Of a stretch of DNA of 64,000 nt, positions 8,994-18,397 are shown in pieces. Below the pieces are notes generated by a model. That model saw nothing but the letters and a program-made list of their open reading frames with translations. It made no database searches and was not told where the DNA came from. Position 1 is the first letter of the stretch. Each line of letters begins with the position of its first letter. A program made the translations under genes and the position numbers. Source of the DNA: Vibrio sp. CB1-14. Its GTDB lineage: Bacteria; Pseudomonadota; Gammaproteobacteria; Enterobacterales; Vibrionaceae. The stretch is taken from contig NZ_CP115921.1 in the NCBI RefSeq assembly GCF_040412085.2, positions 434,001 through 498,000 on the forward strand. Direction: 5' to 3'.

Positions 8994-9011
8994 TTTTATT
9001 AGGGGATCAAC

Positions 9012-9812
9012 ATGAGACTTATTCCATTACAGAACGCAGAACAAGTAGGTAAATGGGCTGCTCGCCACATCGTTGAGCGTATCAACGCTTTCAAACCGAC
9101 AGCAGAAAAGCCGTTTGTTTTGGGTCTACCGACTGGTGGAACGCCTCTTTCAACGTACAAAGCACTTATCGCTCTGCACAAAGCGGGCGAAGTAAGCTTT
9201 AAACACGTTGTGACGTTCAACATGGATGAGTACGTAGGTATTGACCCAGAGCACCCAGAGTCATACCGCTCTTTCATGTACAACAACTTCTTCAACCACG
9301 TTGATATCCAAGAAGAAAACATCAACCTTCTTGACGGTCTAGCAGACGATATCGACGCACACTGTGCGGCATACGAAGAAAAAATCCGTTCATACGGCAA
9401 GATCAACCTGTTCATGGGTGGCGTAGGCATCGATGGTCACATCGCGTTCAACGAACCAGGTTCATCTCTAAACTCTCGTACTCGTATCAAGACACTGACA
9501 GAAGACACGCGCATCGCAAACTCTCGTTTCTTCGACAACGACATCAACCAAGTGCCTAAATACGCACTAACTATTGGTGTTGCAACATTGCTAGACGCAG
9601 AAGAAGTGATGATCCTAACTATGGGTCACAACAAAGCTCAAGCTCTACAAATGGCTGTAGAAGGCTCTGTAAACCACATGTGGACAGTGACTGCGCTACA
9701 AATGCACTCTAAAGCAATCATCGTTGCTGACGATGCTGCTCAACAAGAGCTAAAAGTGAAGACAGTTCGCTACTTCAACGAGCTTGAAGTTGAGAACATC
9801 AAAGGTCTATAA
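9012..9812 (+). CDS. nagB: Glucosamine-6-phosphate deaminase
   Basis: A 266-residue cytoplasmic enzyme converting glucosamine-6-phosphate to fructose-6-phosphate and ammonia, the last step of N-acetylglucosamine and chitin-monomer catabolism. Family signatures are all present: [16 protein letters not shown] near 37-52, FNMDEYVG near 69-76 with the catalytic Asp, and [17 protein letters not shown] near 135-151 with the catalytic His. Length equals that of E. coli NagB. AGGGGATCAAC before ATG supports the start. Monocistronic here, unlike nagBACD of enteric bacteria. Codon usage is strongly biased, suggesting high expression. Confidence 0.98.
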   Translation: MRLIPLQNAEQVGKWAARHIVERINAFKPTAEKPFVLGLPTGGTPLSTYKALIALHKAGEVSFKHVVTFNMDEYVGIDPEHPESYRSFMYNNFFNHVDIQEENINLLDGLADDIDAHCAAYEEKIRSYGKINLFMGGVGIDGHIAFNEPGSSLNSRTRIKTLTEDTRIANSRFFDNDINQVPKYALTIGVATLLDAEEVMILTMGHNKAQALQMAVEGSVNHMWTVTALQMHSKAIIVADDAAQQELKVKTVRYFNELEVENIKGL

Positions 9813-9948
9813 GCTTTTATAAGCCTTCAGATGCAAGGTAGCGGAACTTTTCTTCTGCCTTGTGTCTAACAAATTGTTACCTCTTTGCACTTTTAGCAAA
9901 AGGCAGCAAAAGCGATGGAAACGCACAGTATTCCAAAGCTCCGTATAG

Positions 9949-9981
9949 GTCGGGCTTATATGCCAAGCTAAGCCCGACTTT
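9949..9981 (+). terminator. Terminator downstream of nagB
   Basis: A 10-bp perfect stem GTCGGGCTTA (9949-9958) with TAAGCCCGAC (9969-9978) is followed by TTT. It lies 137 bp past nagB. The rest of the 381-bp gap 9813-10193 shows no convincing gene. Confidence 0.7.
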
Positions 9982-10193
9982 CTCTCGCTACTTCCCCACT
10001 CCCAATTACTCACTGCATCTTGAAAAAGCCTTGTAACAACAAGACTGACCTCAAGTCGTACAACTCTCACGACATAGTTCCACAACCACATTGAGTATGA
10101 CCGCGCATTATCTCGATGAATACTTGAAAACCCACTCTGCTCCTGACACACTCTCACGCTGTCTTCCCACTCTGCGATAAATCCAAAGCTTCT

Positions 10194-12344
10194 ATGATGC
10201 CGAACACTCCGACCGCGACCCCCTTCACGCCCAATGAACTGCTGAAATCTCTTTTTGGTTACGATAATTTTCGTCATCAACAAGCGGACATTATCGACTC
10301 GTTGATGTCGGGAAATGATGTGATGACACTAATGCCAACTGGCGGCGGTAAATCTATTTGTTATCAAATACCGGCTATTCTGAGGCAGGGCGTTGGCGTT
10401 GTGGTGTCTCCACTTATCGCACTGATGCAAGATCAAGTCGACGCTCTCCACCAAGTTGGCGTTCGTGCTGCTTATCTCAACTCAACATTGAGCCCGTACG
10501 ATCAGCAAGTCGTAGAACAGCAAGTACTCACCGGTGACATCCAGATCCTGTATGTCGCACCTGAGCGACTGTTAATGGAGAAGACGCTTCGTTTGTTGGA
10601 ACAATCAAGCCTGTCACTATTTGCTATTGATGAAGCGCACTGTGTAAGCCAGTGGGGTCATGACTTTCGCCCAGAGTATCAACAGCTCAGCGTGCTCAAA
10701 CAGCGTTTTCCTACCGTGCCAAGAATTGCGCTCACCGCAACCGCCGATCTAAAAACACGCGAGGAGATCATCGCACAGTTAGCGCTCGAGCAAGCCGATG
10801 TTTATGTTCACAGCTTTGATCGCCCTAATATCACTTACTACGTCTCCGACCTTGGCAATGCCAAACAAGAGTTGTGGCGCTTTATCGACACCCATCATCA
10901 AGATGATGCCGGTATTGTCTATTGCCTATCGCGTAAAAAAGTAGAAGAGACGGCGCAGTGGCTGTGTGACATGGGTAAAACTGCTTTGCCTTACCATGCG
11001 GGACTATCGAGTGAGCAACGCGCCAATCATCAGCGCCGCTTTTTGAGCGAAGACGGCATCATCGTCGTCGCCACCATCGCATTTGGAATGGGGATTGATA
11101 AGCCCGATGTTCGGTTTGTAGCGCACTTAAGCCTGCCAAAAAGTATTGAGGCCTATTACCAGGAAACAGGCCGTGCTGGGCGTGATGGCATGCCTGCCAA
11201 TGCTTGGATGAGTTTTGGCATGCAAGACATGGTTCTACAAAGGCAAATGGTGCAAAACTCCGAAGGTGCGGAGCAATATAAGCGCGTATCCATTCAAAAG
11301 CTGAATCGACTACTCGGCTATTGTGATTTGGCCACTTGCCGCCGCCAATCTCTACTCGCCTACTTTGGCGAAACGCTATCAAAGCCTTGCGGTAACTGTG
11401 ATAACTGCCTAACACCACCCGAAACCTGGGATGGCTTACAAGCGACGCAAAAGGCTCTTTCCACTGTATATCGAACCGGCCAGCGGTTTGGTGTGAGCTA
11501 CTTAGTCAACATTCTCTTGGGGAAAGCAGACAGTCGAATTACCCAAAACCAACACGATACCCTGTCTACATTTGGTATTGGCAACGACCTTTCCGCTAAA
11601 GAGTGGCAAGGGGTATTTCGTCAACTGCTCGCCATGAACCTTCTCGAGGTGCACGGTGAACACGGCAGTTTACAGCTTACCGAGTTGTGCCGTCCTTACC
11701 TCAAAGGCGAGCAGCCCATCGAACTTCGCAAACTGCGAGTCTCGAAAAAAGCGGCGAAAAGCGCGAAGAAGAAAAGCTCTGGCACTTTGTCCGCAGCCGA
11801 CATGCCGCAGTTTGAAAAGCTTCGCGAAGTTCGTGCAGAACTTGCCAAACAGCAATCGGTACCGGCTTACATGATTTGTCATGATGCAACGTTGGAATCT
11901 CTCGCCAGCGTGCGCCCGCAAACCCTCGATGAACTTTCGACTATCCCAGGTTTTGGTGAAGTTAAAATAGAGAAATACGGCGATGCCTTTATCGCTGCTA
12001 TTGAGCCTAAATCCGAAGCCGAAAAGCAGCTATCAGATACCGAACTTGAGTCTCTTGGGCTTCTTAACAAAGGCTTTACCGTTGAAGACATAGCGAATGA
12101 ACGCGGGCTAAAAGCAACGACGATCATGTCTCATTTAGCTCAAGCCATAGAGCTGAACGCCTGTGAGTTAAACAGCGTGATCGCTTTGAGCGACGAAGAG
12201 ATCCAAGCAATTACACAGCAAGCTATAGCATTTGATTCACTAACACAGCAGGCCATCAAGCCACTATTCGAGCACTTTGAACAGCAATACGACTACGGCA
12301 CATTGAAATGTGTACTCGCGAAAATGGCTTCACAAGGCCAATAA
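10194..12344 (+). CDS. recQ: ATP-dependent DNA helicase RecQ family
   Basis: A 716-residue superfamily 2 helicase for recombination and stalled-fork repair. Helicase motifs run in order: FRHQQADII (motif 0), TGGGKS (Walker A, about residue 50), [17 protein letters not shown] (DEAH box), LTATA (motif III), [10 protein letters not shown], and the GRAGRDG motif VI. A zinc-binding subdomain follows (CDLATCRR...CGNCDNC, four Cys), then a winged-helix RQC domain, an HRDC domain (about 540-610), and a C-terminal helix-turn-helix region ([22 protein letters not shown]). The last part is longer than E. coli RecQ (about 610 residues) and is like Bacillus-type RecQ. A second RecQ may exist elsewhere. 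Confidence 0.94.
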   Translation: MMPNTPTATPFTPNELLKSLFGYDNFRHQQADIIDSLMSGNDVMTLMPTGGGKSICYQIPAILRQGVGVVVSPLIALMQDQVDALHQVGVRAAYLNSTLSPYDQQVVEQQVLTGDIQILYVAPERLLMEKTLRLLEQSSLSLFAIDEAHCVSQWGHDFRPEYQQLSVLKQRFPTVPRIALTATADLKTREEIIAQLALEQADVYVHSFDRPNITYYVSDLGNAKQELWRFIDTHHQDDAGIVYCLSRKKVEETAQWLCDMGKTALPYHAGLSSEQRANHQRRFLSEDGIIVVATIAFGMGIDKPDVRFVAHLSLPKSIEAYYQETGRAGRDGMPANAWMSFGMQDMVLQRQMVQNSEGAEQYKRVSIQKLNRLLGYCDLATCRRQSLLAYFGETLSKPCGNCDNCLTPPETWDGLQATQKALSTVYRTGQRFGVSYLVNILLGKADSRITQNQHDTLSTFGIGNDLSAKEWQGVFRQLLAMNLLEVHGEHGSLQLTELCRPYLKGEQPIELRKLRVSKKAAKSAKKKSSGTLSAADMPQFEKLREVRAELAKQQSVPAYMICHDATLESLASVRPQTLDELSTIPGFGEVKIEKYGDAFIAAIEPKSEAEKQLSDTELESLGLLNKGFTVEDIANERGLKATTIMSHLAQAIELNACELNSVIALSDEEIQAITQQAIAFDSLTQQAIKPLFEHFEQQYDYGTLKCVLAKMASQGQ

Positions 12345-12429
12345 AAATGGAATATCAGATTGCACCGTTGACGATGTGTTTACCACTTTAGGCTAGTGTT
12401 TCCATCGAGACGATGAATATATGATCACA

Positions 12430-12549
12430 ACATCGCTACAGGAAAGTAGCTAAAGGGATATTTGAGATTGTAGAGCGTGGGAGACTCAGCCCTCCCGAGT
12501 TTACGATTACTATCTTTGACGCCAAGACCGATTGTCTTGGCGTTTTTTT
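12430..12549 (+). ncRNA. Candidate small RNA between recQ and the LacI gene
   Basis: The 328-bp gap after recQ holds a string of hairpins ending in a strong intrinsic terminator. GCTA..TAGC (about 12436-12451) is followed by GGGAG..CTCCC (about 12480-12497) and then the terminator stem with seven T. The terminator starts 175 bp beyond recQ, far for a simple 3' end, which fits an independent sRNA of roughly 100-130 nt. No known Vibrio sRNA was recognised and no strong promoter is visible, so it may instead be the recQ 3' UTR. Confidence 0.35.
12519..12549 (+). terminator. Strong intrinsic terminator
   Basis: A 10-bp perfect stem ACGCCAAGAC (12519-12528) with GTCTTGGCGT (12534-12543) has a 5-nt loop and a run of seven T. 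Confidence 0.9.
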
Positions 12550-12672
12550 CTATCTGGTGAATTGTATCGCAGCTCAACGATTCTAGGTTACTAGATAGTA
12601 AGTGTCATAAGTGAGTACGCGGGTACACTGTGAGCAAAATACCCATGCGAACTAGATGCAGCGAATTCAGAA

Positions 12673-13674
12673 TCAACCACATGAATTTCTCACCACCAAT
12701 TTGGGTGGGAAAACCACGCTTTTATATGGCTGTTTGTCGCCCTCCATACGAGACAGAATGATCTCTCCCGCCGCTCGACCAATTTCTCGAGCTGAAACAG
12801 AGATGGAAGTCAGAGCTGGGTTGGTATCCGCGGATTCCGCTACGTCATCAAAGCCCACAACCGCGATATCTTTGCCCACGGTTTTACCGAGATCTTTAAT
12901 GGCTCGCATTACGCCAAAAGCAACGATATCTTGGTAGCCAATAATAGCGGTAATTTCAGGGTACTGATCCAGTAATTCCCTTGTTACTTTAGCGCCCTCA
13001 GAACGACTTGCTGAGCAGCTTCGAATATATCGTTCATTGAACGGAATCCCATGTTCCATCAACTTTGACATATACCCCCCTAGACGATGGGAACGCGTCT
13101 TAGAGATCTCCAGTCCACCAACGAACGCAATATGCTTATGACCTTTTTTGATAAGGTGCTCGGTTGCCAATTGCAAGCCCATAAAGTTATTGGTGCCGAC
13201 GAAATCAAATTGATCTTCTCCAATAGGTCGAACAGCCAACACGATCGGAAACCCTCGACTTTGTACTGTCTCCAAAAAGTCCAAATTAGTCTCCATCGCT
13301 GGGCACATCACTACACCACCAGCGTTCTGACTCAGTAACGAATCGATGAATTTGCTTTGACGCTCAACACTCTCTTCAGCATTGGCGAGAAACAATAGAG
13401 AATCCTGCTCTTCAAGATAATGGCTAAGACCTGCGATCATTTCAGAGAAAAAAGGGTTGGTAATATCAGGTGTGACGAGCCCGACTAGATTACTGCGCTT
13501 ATGTCGCAAGTTAGCCGCAGCTTGATTGTAAACATAACCAAGCTCCTTAACCGCCTCTAAAACCCGCTCACGAGTGGTCGCCGAGATTCGTCCTTTGTTA
13601 GTCAATACCATGGACACGGTCGCGGTGGAAACACCGCAATGCTTAGCCACGTCCGCAATAGTTGCTTTGGCCAT
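12673..13674 (-). CDS. LacI-family transcriptional regulator
   Basis: A 333-residue LacI/GalR regulator, probably the repressor of the divergent PTS operon. The DNA-binding helix-turn-helix is at residues 3-25 (TIADVAKHCGVSTATVSMVL) with the hinge helix near 48-60 (NQAAANLRHKRSN). A periplasmic-binding-like sugar domain follows, with VGLVTPDITNPFFSEM near 63-80. It lacks an aromatic at the usual inducer stacking site that I could confirm, so the effector (free or phosphorylated hexose) is unknown. Several GGTTAA palindromes and GATTAAC repeats lie between it and the operon. Confidence 0.94.
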   Translation of the reverse strand: MAKATIADVAKHCGVSTATVSMVLTNKGRISATTRERVLEAVKELGYVYNQAAANLRHKRSNLVGLVTPDITNPFFSEMIAGLSHYLEEQDSLLFLANAEESVERQSKFIDSLLSQNAGGVVMCPAMETNLDFLETVQSRGFPIVLAVRPIGEDQFDFVGTNNFMGLQLATEHLIKKGHKHIAFVGGLEISKTRSHRLGGYMSKLMEHGIPFNERYIRSCSASRSEGAKVTRELLDQYPEITAIIGYQDIVAFGVMRAIKDLGKTVGKDIAVVGFDDVAESADTNPALTSISVSAREIGRAAGEIILSRMEGDKQPYKSVVFPPKLVVRNSCG

Positions 13675-13736
13675 GTTGAACTCCAGTAAATGAAATTAGC
13701 ACCAGTTATAGCGACTTTCTTTTCTGATTAAAACAA

Positions 13737-13910
13737 GGTTAATCGATTAACCTAATCAACTGTCATTTATCGTCATGATTATGTGATTAACTACAAAATT
13801 GCCTCGCCGATTATTGATTAACAACTGCTAAATGAGTGGTTAACCGCGTTAACCAGTTTGTTAGTTGATTAACTGAGTGATTAGACTGTAGTCAAATGAT
13901 TAACTCAAGG
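13737..13910. promoter_or_regulatory. Operator cluster between LacI gene and PTS operon
   Basis: A perfect 16-bp palindrome GGTTAATCGATTAACC is at 13737-13752. A second, GGTTAACCGCGTTAACC (6-bp arms, 5-bp centre), is at 13838-13854, about 100 bp away. GATTAAC half-sites recur near 13790, 13815, 13868 and 13898. Palindromes of this size with a central CG are typical LacI-family operators; two sites 100 bp apart could allow looping. Assignment to the adjacent LacI protein is inference. Confidence 0.7.
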
Positions 13911-13916
13911 TGATGT

Positions 13917-15677
13917 ATGAAGTACCTATCTGGTCAATCCAATTATGACAAGTTTCCAAATGTAGAAGTGAAGGGCTTTGACCACGCTGCCGTTCGCGGT
14001 TGGGACAGTATCGTTGACACAATTGAACAACGCATTCAGGGCCAAGATAAACATATTTTGGTGATCGACACCTATCATGGTGTCAATCACAATGAACTCC
14101 TCGACCAGCTTGTCGCGCCGCTCTCCCCCGCTCTTGTGGTGTCAATGGACGATGCGAAATACTCCGAAGAACACATCTTCGCCATGCTAGAACGCAACAT
14201 TACCGATGACCGAGTATTTGGCGTCATTGCACCGCACAAGCTGGACGAGTTCTTTGACAGCGAGAAGCTACAAGGCTTGAAACAAACTGTTAGTAATGCT
14301 AATTCCGGTTTGATCGTTGTTATTGGTCACGGTGCCAGACTAGTCGCCGATGGTGATACCTTTGTTTACGCCGATTTAGCCCGTTGGGAAATTCAGCAAC
14401 GCTTCCGCCGTGGCGAGCTTGGCAACTGGGGAGCAGAAAACTACAACGAAGACGTCCTACGTAAATACAAGCGTTCATTCTTTATTGAATGGCGTGTCTT
14501 CGACCGATATAAAACTAAGCTGCTGTCTGATGTTGATTTTCTCTTAGACACCAACACCGCTTTTGACCCTAAAATGGTCTCTGGTACAGCGTTCAGCGCA
14601 GGCTTGCAACAAGCGACAACTCAACCATTTAGACTGGTGCCTTTCTTTGACCCTGGGGTCTGGGGTGGTCAATGGATGAAAGAAGTCTGTGACCTCGACC
14701 AAGACAAGCCAAACTATGCATGGTGTTTTGACTGCGTTCCTGAAGAAAATAGCCTACTGCTTAAATACGGTGACGTTATTGTCGAGATTCCATCGCAAGA
14801 CTTGGTATTAACACAACCGCGCGCGCTCTTAGGCGACAGTGTCCATGCACGTTTTGGCGCCGAGTTCCCAATTCGATTCGACTTCCTCGATACCATGCAA
14901 GGTCAGCATCTAAGCCTGCAAGTACACCCTCTAACAGAGTACATTCAGAACGAATTTGGGATGCACTATACCCAAGACGAGAGCTATTACATGTTAGACG
15001 CTGGAGAAAAAGCCAGTGTGTATCTTGGCACTAAATCTGGCATCAATCCAGATGAAATGATGGATGATTTATATGCAGCGCAGCGCGGCGAAAAGTCTTT
15101 CGACGATGAGCGCTTTATCAATCAATTCCCAGCGAAAAAGCACGACCATTTCTTAATCCCCGCGGGCACTATTCACTGCTCAGGCTCCGACTCTATGGTG
15201 CTTGAAATCAGTGCAACCCCATATATCTTCACTTTCAAACTGTGGGATTGGGATCGTCTAGGGCTTGATGGCCTGCCACGACCAGTGCATTTGGATCACG
15301 GTAAAGAAGTCATTCAGTGGGAACGCAACACAGAATGGTGTCAGGAGCATTTAGTCAACGCCATTACACCAGTCGCAGAAGGTGAAGGCTGGAAAGAAGA
15401 GAAAACGGGCCTGCATGAGCGCGAGTTCATCGAGACCCGACGCCACTGGTTCAGCAAACCCGTTCTTCATAAAACTGAGGGAACCGTCAATGTTCTGAAC
15501 TTAGTAGAAGGTAAAGAGGCCATTATCTTGAGTCCAGACAATAAATTTGAGCCATTTGTTGTTCATTATGCCGAAACCTTCGTTATCCCAGCTCACGTAG
15601 ACGCTTATGTCATCCAACCCTATGGCGAAAGCGAAGGAACAGAAATTGCCACTATTAAAGCGTTCGTAAGAGGTTAA
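13917..15677 (+). CDS. Class I mannose-6-phosphate isomerase with N-terminal kinase-like domain
   Basis: A 586-residue protein interconverting mannose-6-phosphate and fructose-6-phosphate. The C-terminal half is a cupin-type phosphomannose isomerase: zinc ligands are seen as Gln335 and His337 in HLSLQVHP, Glu355 in DESYYML, and His420 in LIPAGTIHCSG. The first 230 residues resemble a nucleoside-kinase-like fold (KHILVIDTYHGVNHNELLDQL near 45-65), but without a GxxGxGKS loop, so it is probably not a working kinase. Long isomerases of this two-domain kind are known next to PTS genes. First gene of a seven-gene operon; the EIIA gene starts 2 bp downstream. Confidence 0.85.
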   Translation: MKYLSGQSNYDKFPNVEVKGFDHAAVRGWDSIVDTIEQRIQGQDKHILVIDTYHGVNHNELLDQLVAPLSPALVVSMDDAKYSEEHIFAMLERNITDDRVFGVIAPHKLDEFFDSEKLQGLKQTVSNANSGLIVVIGHGARLVADGDTFVYADLARWEIQQRFRRGELGNWGAENYNEDVLRKYKRSFFIEWRVFDRYKTKLLSDVDFLLDTNTAFDPKMVSGTAFSAGLQQATTQPFRLVPFFDPGVWGGQWMKEVCDLDQDKPNYAWCFDCVPEENSLLLKYGDVIVEIPSQDLVLTQPRALLGDSVHARFGAEFPIRFDFLDTMQGQHLSLQVHPLTEYIQNEFGMHYTQDESYYMLDAGEKASVYLGTKSGINPDEMMDDLYAAQRGEKSFDDERFINQFPAKKHDHFLIPAGTIHCSGSDSMVLEISATPYIFTFKLWDWDRLGLDGLPRPVHLDHGKEVIQWERNTEWCQEHLVNAITPVAEGEGWKEEKTGLHEREFIETRRHWFSKPVLHKTEGTVNVLNLVEGKEAIILSPDNKFEPFVVHYAETFVIPAHVDAYVIQPYGESEGTEIATIKAFVRG

Positions 15678-15679
15678 TC

Positions 15680-16108
15680 ATGCTCCATTTTATCGTAGCC
15701 AGTCATGGCCCATTAGCCACTGCACTTATCTGCAGTGCCAACATGGTATTTGGCGAGCTTAGTAACACGACTGCGATCTGTCTCACCGAAGAGGGAGGCA
15801 TCGAGCAATTTAAACGAGATTTCCACCGTGAAATCACTGCAATAGCGCCCAATGTCGACGGCATTGTTGTGCTATGCGATTTGGAATGCGGCACGCCTTA
15901 CAACGTTGCTTGCACTTACGCATTCAACCCAGATTTTAATCCAAAGGTTGAAGTCGTAACTGGGGTGAATTTCCCGACACTTTTAATGACAGCAGACTTT
16001 GTTGAAGAGACCGACGCTTCATACGTTGCAACGACCTTGCAGCAAGAAGCGCTAAAAACGGTTGTCGTTGCCAAGCCAGTAGAGCTGGCACAAGAAGATG
16101 ATTTTTAA
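15680..16108 (+). CDS. PTS mannose-family EIIA component
   Basis: A 142-residue cytoplasmic EIIA of the mannose/fructose/sorbose family, which passes phosphate from HPr to EIIB. The phosphorylated residue is His9 in FIVASHGPLA. The fold-typical VDGIVVLCDLECGTPYNVAC near 55-75 includes the GTP(F/Y)N motif of the family. It begins 2 bp after the isomerase gene and is 11 bp upstream of the EIIB gene. The acidic tail (AQEDDF) is similar to other free-standing EIIA proteins. Confidence 0.93.
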   Translation: MLHFIVASHGPLATALICSANMVFGELSNTTAICLTEEGGIEQFKRDFHREITAIAPNVDGIVVLCDLECGTPYNVACTYAFNPDFNPKVEVVTGVNFPTLLMTADFVEETDASYVATTLQQEALKTVVVAKPVELAQEDDF

Positions 16109-16119
16109 GGAGAAACACT

Positions 16120-16614
16120 ATGGCAATTTCATTTGTGCGTATTGACGACCGCGTTATCCATGGACAGTTAATGACTCGTTGGGCGAAAGAGCTTCCTTGT
16201 GATGGCATCGTGGCCATTGACGATGCTGTAGCCGCTGATCCATTGCTATCACAAGTCATGAAAGGCGCCGTAACCGACGTTAAAGTTTGGCTATTTGATA
16301 CCGCGACCGCCGTCAGCAAGTTACCGAAGGTGATCGCCAGCGACAAGAAGTATTTCGTCATCGCGAAATCTCCGGTCACGCTGCGCCGCATTCGTGAAGC
16401 AGGTATAAGCCTTGAAAATCTCAATAACAAAATCAACGTTGGCCCAATGAGCGCTCGAGAAGGCACAACGACAATTGGCGGCAACCAATGCGTCAACCAA
16501 GAAGAAATCTCTGCATTTAACTACCTGTCAGAAGACGGTCACCACATCGACTTCAGATTGGTTCCTGATGCCAGTTCCTACACCTGGCAAGATGCACTGC
16601 AAAAACTGAAATAA
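16120..16614 (+). CDS. PTS mannose-family EIIB component
   Basis: A 164-residue EIIB that receives phosphate on His14 (FVRIDDRVIHGQLMTRW) and donates it to the sugar during uptake. The motif RIDDRVIHGQ is the family signature, and NKINVGPMSAREGTTTIG near 105-125 is the usual conserved loop. AAGGAGAAAC before ATG 16120 gives a strong ribosome site. Length is normal for the family. Confidence 0.95.
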   Translation: MAISFVRIDDRVIHGQLMTRWAKELPCDGIVAIDDAVAADPLLSQVMKGAVTDVKVWLFDTATAVSKLPKVIASDKKYFVIAKSPVTLRRIREAGISLENLNNKINVGPMSAREGTTTIGGNQCVNQEEISAFNYLSEDGHHIDFRLVPDASSYTWQDALQKLK

Positions 16615-16694
16615 CAACAAAACAACCTCCACTTTTGACGCGACTTTTCGCAGCAAAAGTGGAGAGTTCAATACGTGAGCTAAAGGATGACATT

Positions 16695-17498
16695 ATGTTT
16701 ATAGAAGCAGTCTTTATCGGGATACTCTGCTATCTCGGTGCCCTCTCCACCCCCTGGTTACTTGGACTAACCGGTGGTTGGTACACTATCACTCGACCAC
16801 TCGTGTCCGGTATGTTGGTGGGTATCATCTTAGGTGATATTCAAACTGGCATCATGGTTGGTGTAGCGGTACAAGCCGTTTACATCGCGATGGTAACACC
16901 AGGCGGCTCCATGCCAGCTGACCTTAACTTCGTCGCCTACCCCGCTGTCGCACTGGGCATCATGTCTGGACAGGGCGTGGAAGTAGCCGTTGCTATTGCT
17001 GCAACCATCGGTATCGCAGGCACCATAATCTTCAACTTTATGATGGTCATTAACTCCTACTGGAACCATAAAGCGGATTTAGCCATAGAAGCCGGTGATG
17101 AGCAGGGCGTGTACAGGAACTCCGCTATCTACCCGCAAGTCACTAACTTCTTAATGCGTTTTATTCCGACCTTTATTGCCGTTTACTTCGGCAACCAATA
17201 CATCGAAGGGTTTATGGCAAGCCTACCTGATATGGTGCTTAACACCATGACGGTACTTGGCGGCATCTTACCTGCTGTTGGTATCGCGATTCTGTTAAAG
17301 CAGATTATCAAAGAGTCTACGATACTGATTTATTTCTTGGTCGGTTTCGTTGGCATCGTATTCCTAAACCTCAACATGGTGGGTTTGGTAATGATTGGCG
17401 CACTATTCGCTCTACTTCATTACAACTACAAGCCAGAACCACAAACAGCGAACGCTGCGCCAGTTCAACAGACTGATGATGACGAGGATGAATTCTAA
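16695..17498 (+). CDS. PTS mannose-family EIIC component
   Basis: A 267-residue integral membrane sugar channel, ManY/AgaC type. I chose ATG 16695, preceded by AAAGGATGA; the open frame extends to a TTG at 16635. The sequence FIGILCYLGALSTPWLLG opens the first membrane segment, and GMLVGIILGDIQTGIMVGVAVQAVYIAMVTPGG is the conserved substrate-pathway region (about 35-72). The end is acidic and soluble (TDDDEDEF). Its stop codon overlaps the EIID start (TAATG), indicating translational coupling. Confidence 0.93.
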   Translation: MFIEAVFIGILCYLGALSTPWLLGLTGGWYTITRPLVSGMLVGIILGDIQTGIMVGVAVQAVYIAMVTPGGSMPADLNFVAYPAVALGIMSGQGVEVAVAIAATIGIAGTIIFNFMMVINSYWNHKADLAIEAGDEQGVYRNSAIYPQVTNFLMRFIPTFIAVYFGNQYIEGFMASLPDMVLNTMTVLGGILPAVGIAILLKQIIKESTILIYFLVGFVGIVFLNLNMVGLVMIGALFALLHYNYKPEPQTANAAPVQQTDDDEDEF

Positions 17499-18346
17499 TG
17501 ACCGCACAACACAACAAAATTGGTACTGAGATCGCACCCAAAGTCGCACTCGACAAAAAAGATCTCACGAAATGCTGGCGTGCATGGATGATGTACAACC
17601 TATCATCGATGAGTTTTGAACGCTTGGAGTCGTTTGGCTTCTGTCTCGGTATGATGCCTGCTTTGAAAAAGCTCTATCCGAATCAAGAAGACCGAAAAGA
17701 AGCGATGAAACGCCATGCCTCCTTCTACAACACCGAACCACAATTGGGCGCTATCATCAATGGCATGGCTGTGGGTATGGAAGAGAAGAAAGCCAACGGC
17801 GAACCTATTGACGGCGAGACCATCAATACACTCAAAGTCGGTTTGATGGGACCAGTTGCCGGTATTGGCGACTCCATGATTCCGGGTATGTTAGTACCTA
17901 TCTTACTCAGTATTGGTATGGCACTAGCCGCTGGCGGTAGCATGTTAGGCCCAATCTTCTACATCGTGGCATTCAACGCCATCGCTATCATCGGCTCTTA
18001 CCAATTATTTATGAAAGGCTACAAGATGGGTGCGGGCTCCGTTGAGATGCTTGTTAGCCACCGCTCAACCAAGATTCGTGAGGCGTTATCGTTATTAGGT
18101 GTCTTTGTCATGGGCGGTGTCGCGGCTAGTTACGTCAACCTAGGCACAGGACTTGAGTTCGCAACCAAAGACGGTGTCGACATCAACGTACAAATGATGC
18201 TCGACGGAATCTTCCCTAAACTGCTGCCATTGGTAGTCGTGTTGGGCACTTGGTTTGCGATGGCGAAGAAAGGTCTTAGCCCAGTTAAAGCGATGCTTTC
18301 GCTAGTGGTTATCTCCTTCATCGGTGTCGCCGTCGGTCTCTTCTAA
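17498..18346 (+). CDS. PTS mannose-family EIID component
   Basis: A 282-residue EIID subunit, the membrane partner of EIIC that is unique to the mannose PTS family. Signature segments are DLTKCWRAWMMYNLSSMSFERLESFGF (about 22-48), RHASFYNTEPQLGAIINGMAVGMEE (about 72-97) and TLKVGLMGPVAGIGDSMIPG (about 109-130). The C-terminus contains the membrane helices. It overlaps the EIIC gene by one base. The substrate cannot be derived from the subunits; mannose, fructose, sorbose, hexosamines and glycosylated amino acids are all known for this family. Confidence 0.94.
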   Translation: MTAQHNKIGTEIAPKVALDKKDLTKCWRAWMMYNLSSMSFERLESFGFCLGMMPALKKLYPNQEDRKEAMKRHASFYNTEPQLGAIINGMAVGMEEKKANGEPIDGETINTLKVGLMGPVAGIGDSMIPGMLVPILLSIGMALAAGGSMLGPIFYIVAFNAIAIIGSYQLFMKGYKMGAGSVEMLVSHRSTKIREALSLLGVFVMGGVAASYVNLGTGLEFATKDGVDINVQMMLDGIFPKLLPLVVVLGTWFAMAKKGLSPVKAMLSLVVISFIGVAVGLF

Positions 18347-18359
18347 CTTTTCAATACCT

Positions 18360-18380
18360 AGGGCACTCGTTGAGTGCCCT
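18360..18380 (+). other. Intra-operon hairpin between EIID and epimerase genes
   Basis: A 9-bp perfect stem AGGGCACTC (18360-18368) with GAGTGCCCT (18372-18380) and a 3-base loop stands 14 bp after the EIID stop codon, followed by ATTCTTT. It could attenuate transcription into the last two genes or protect the upstream mRNA. Confidence 0.6.
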
Positions 18381-18397
18381 ATTCTTTGGAGCAAACC

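Noticed and set aside
9807..10283. A 158-residue minus-strand reading frame across the nagB-recQ gap
   Set aside because: It overlaps the nagB terminator and the recQ start, has no ribosome site and a low-complexity sequence unlike any protein.
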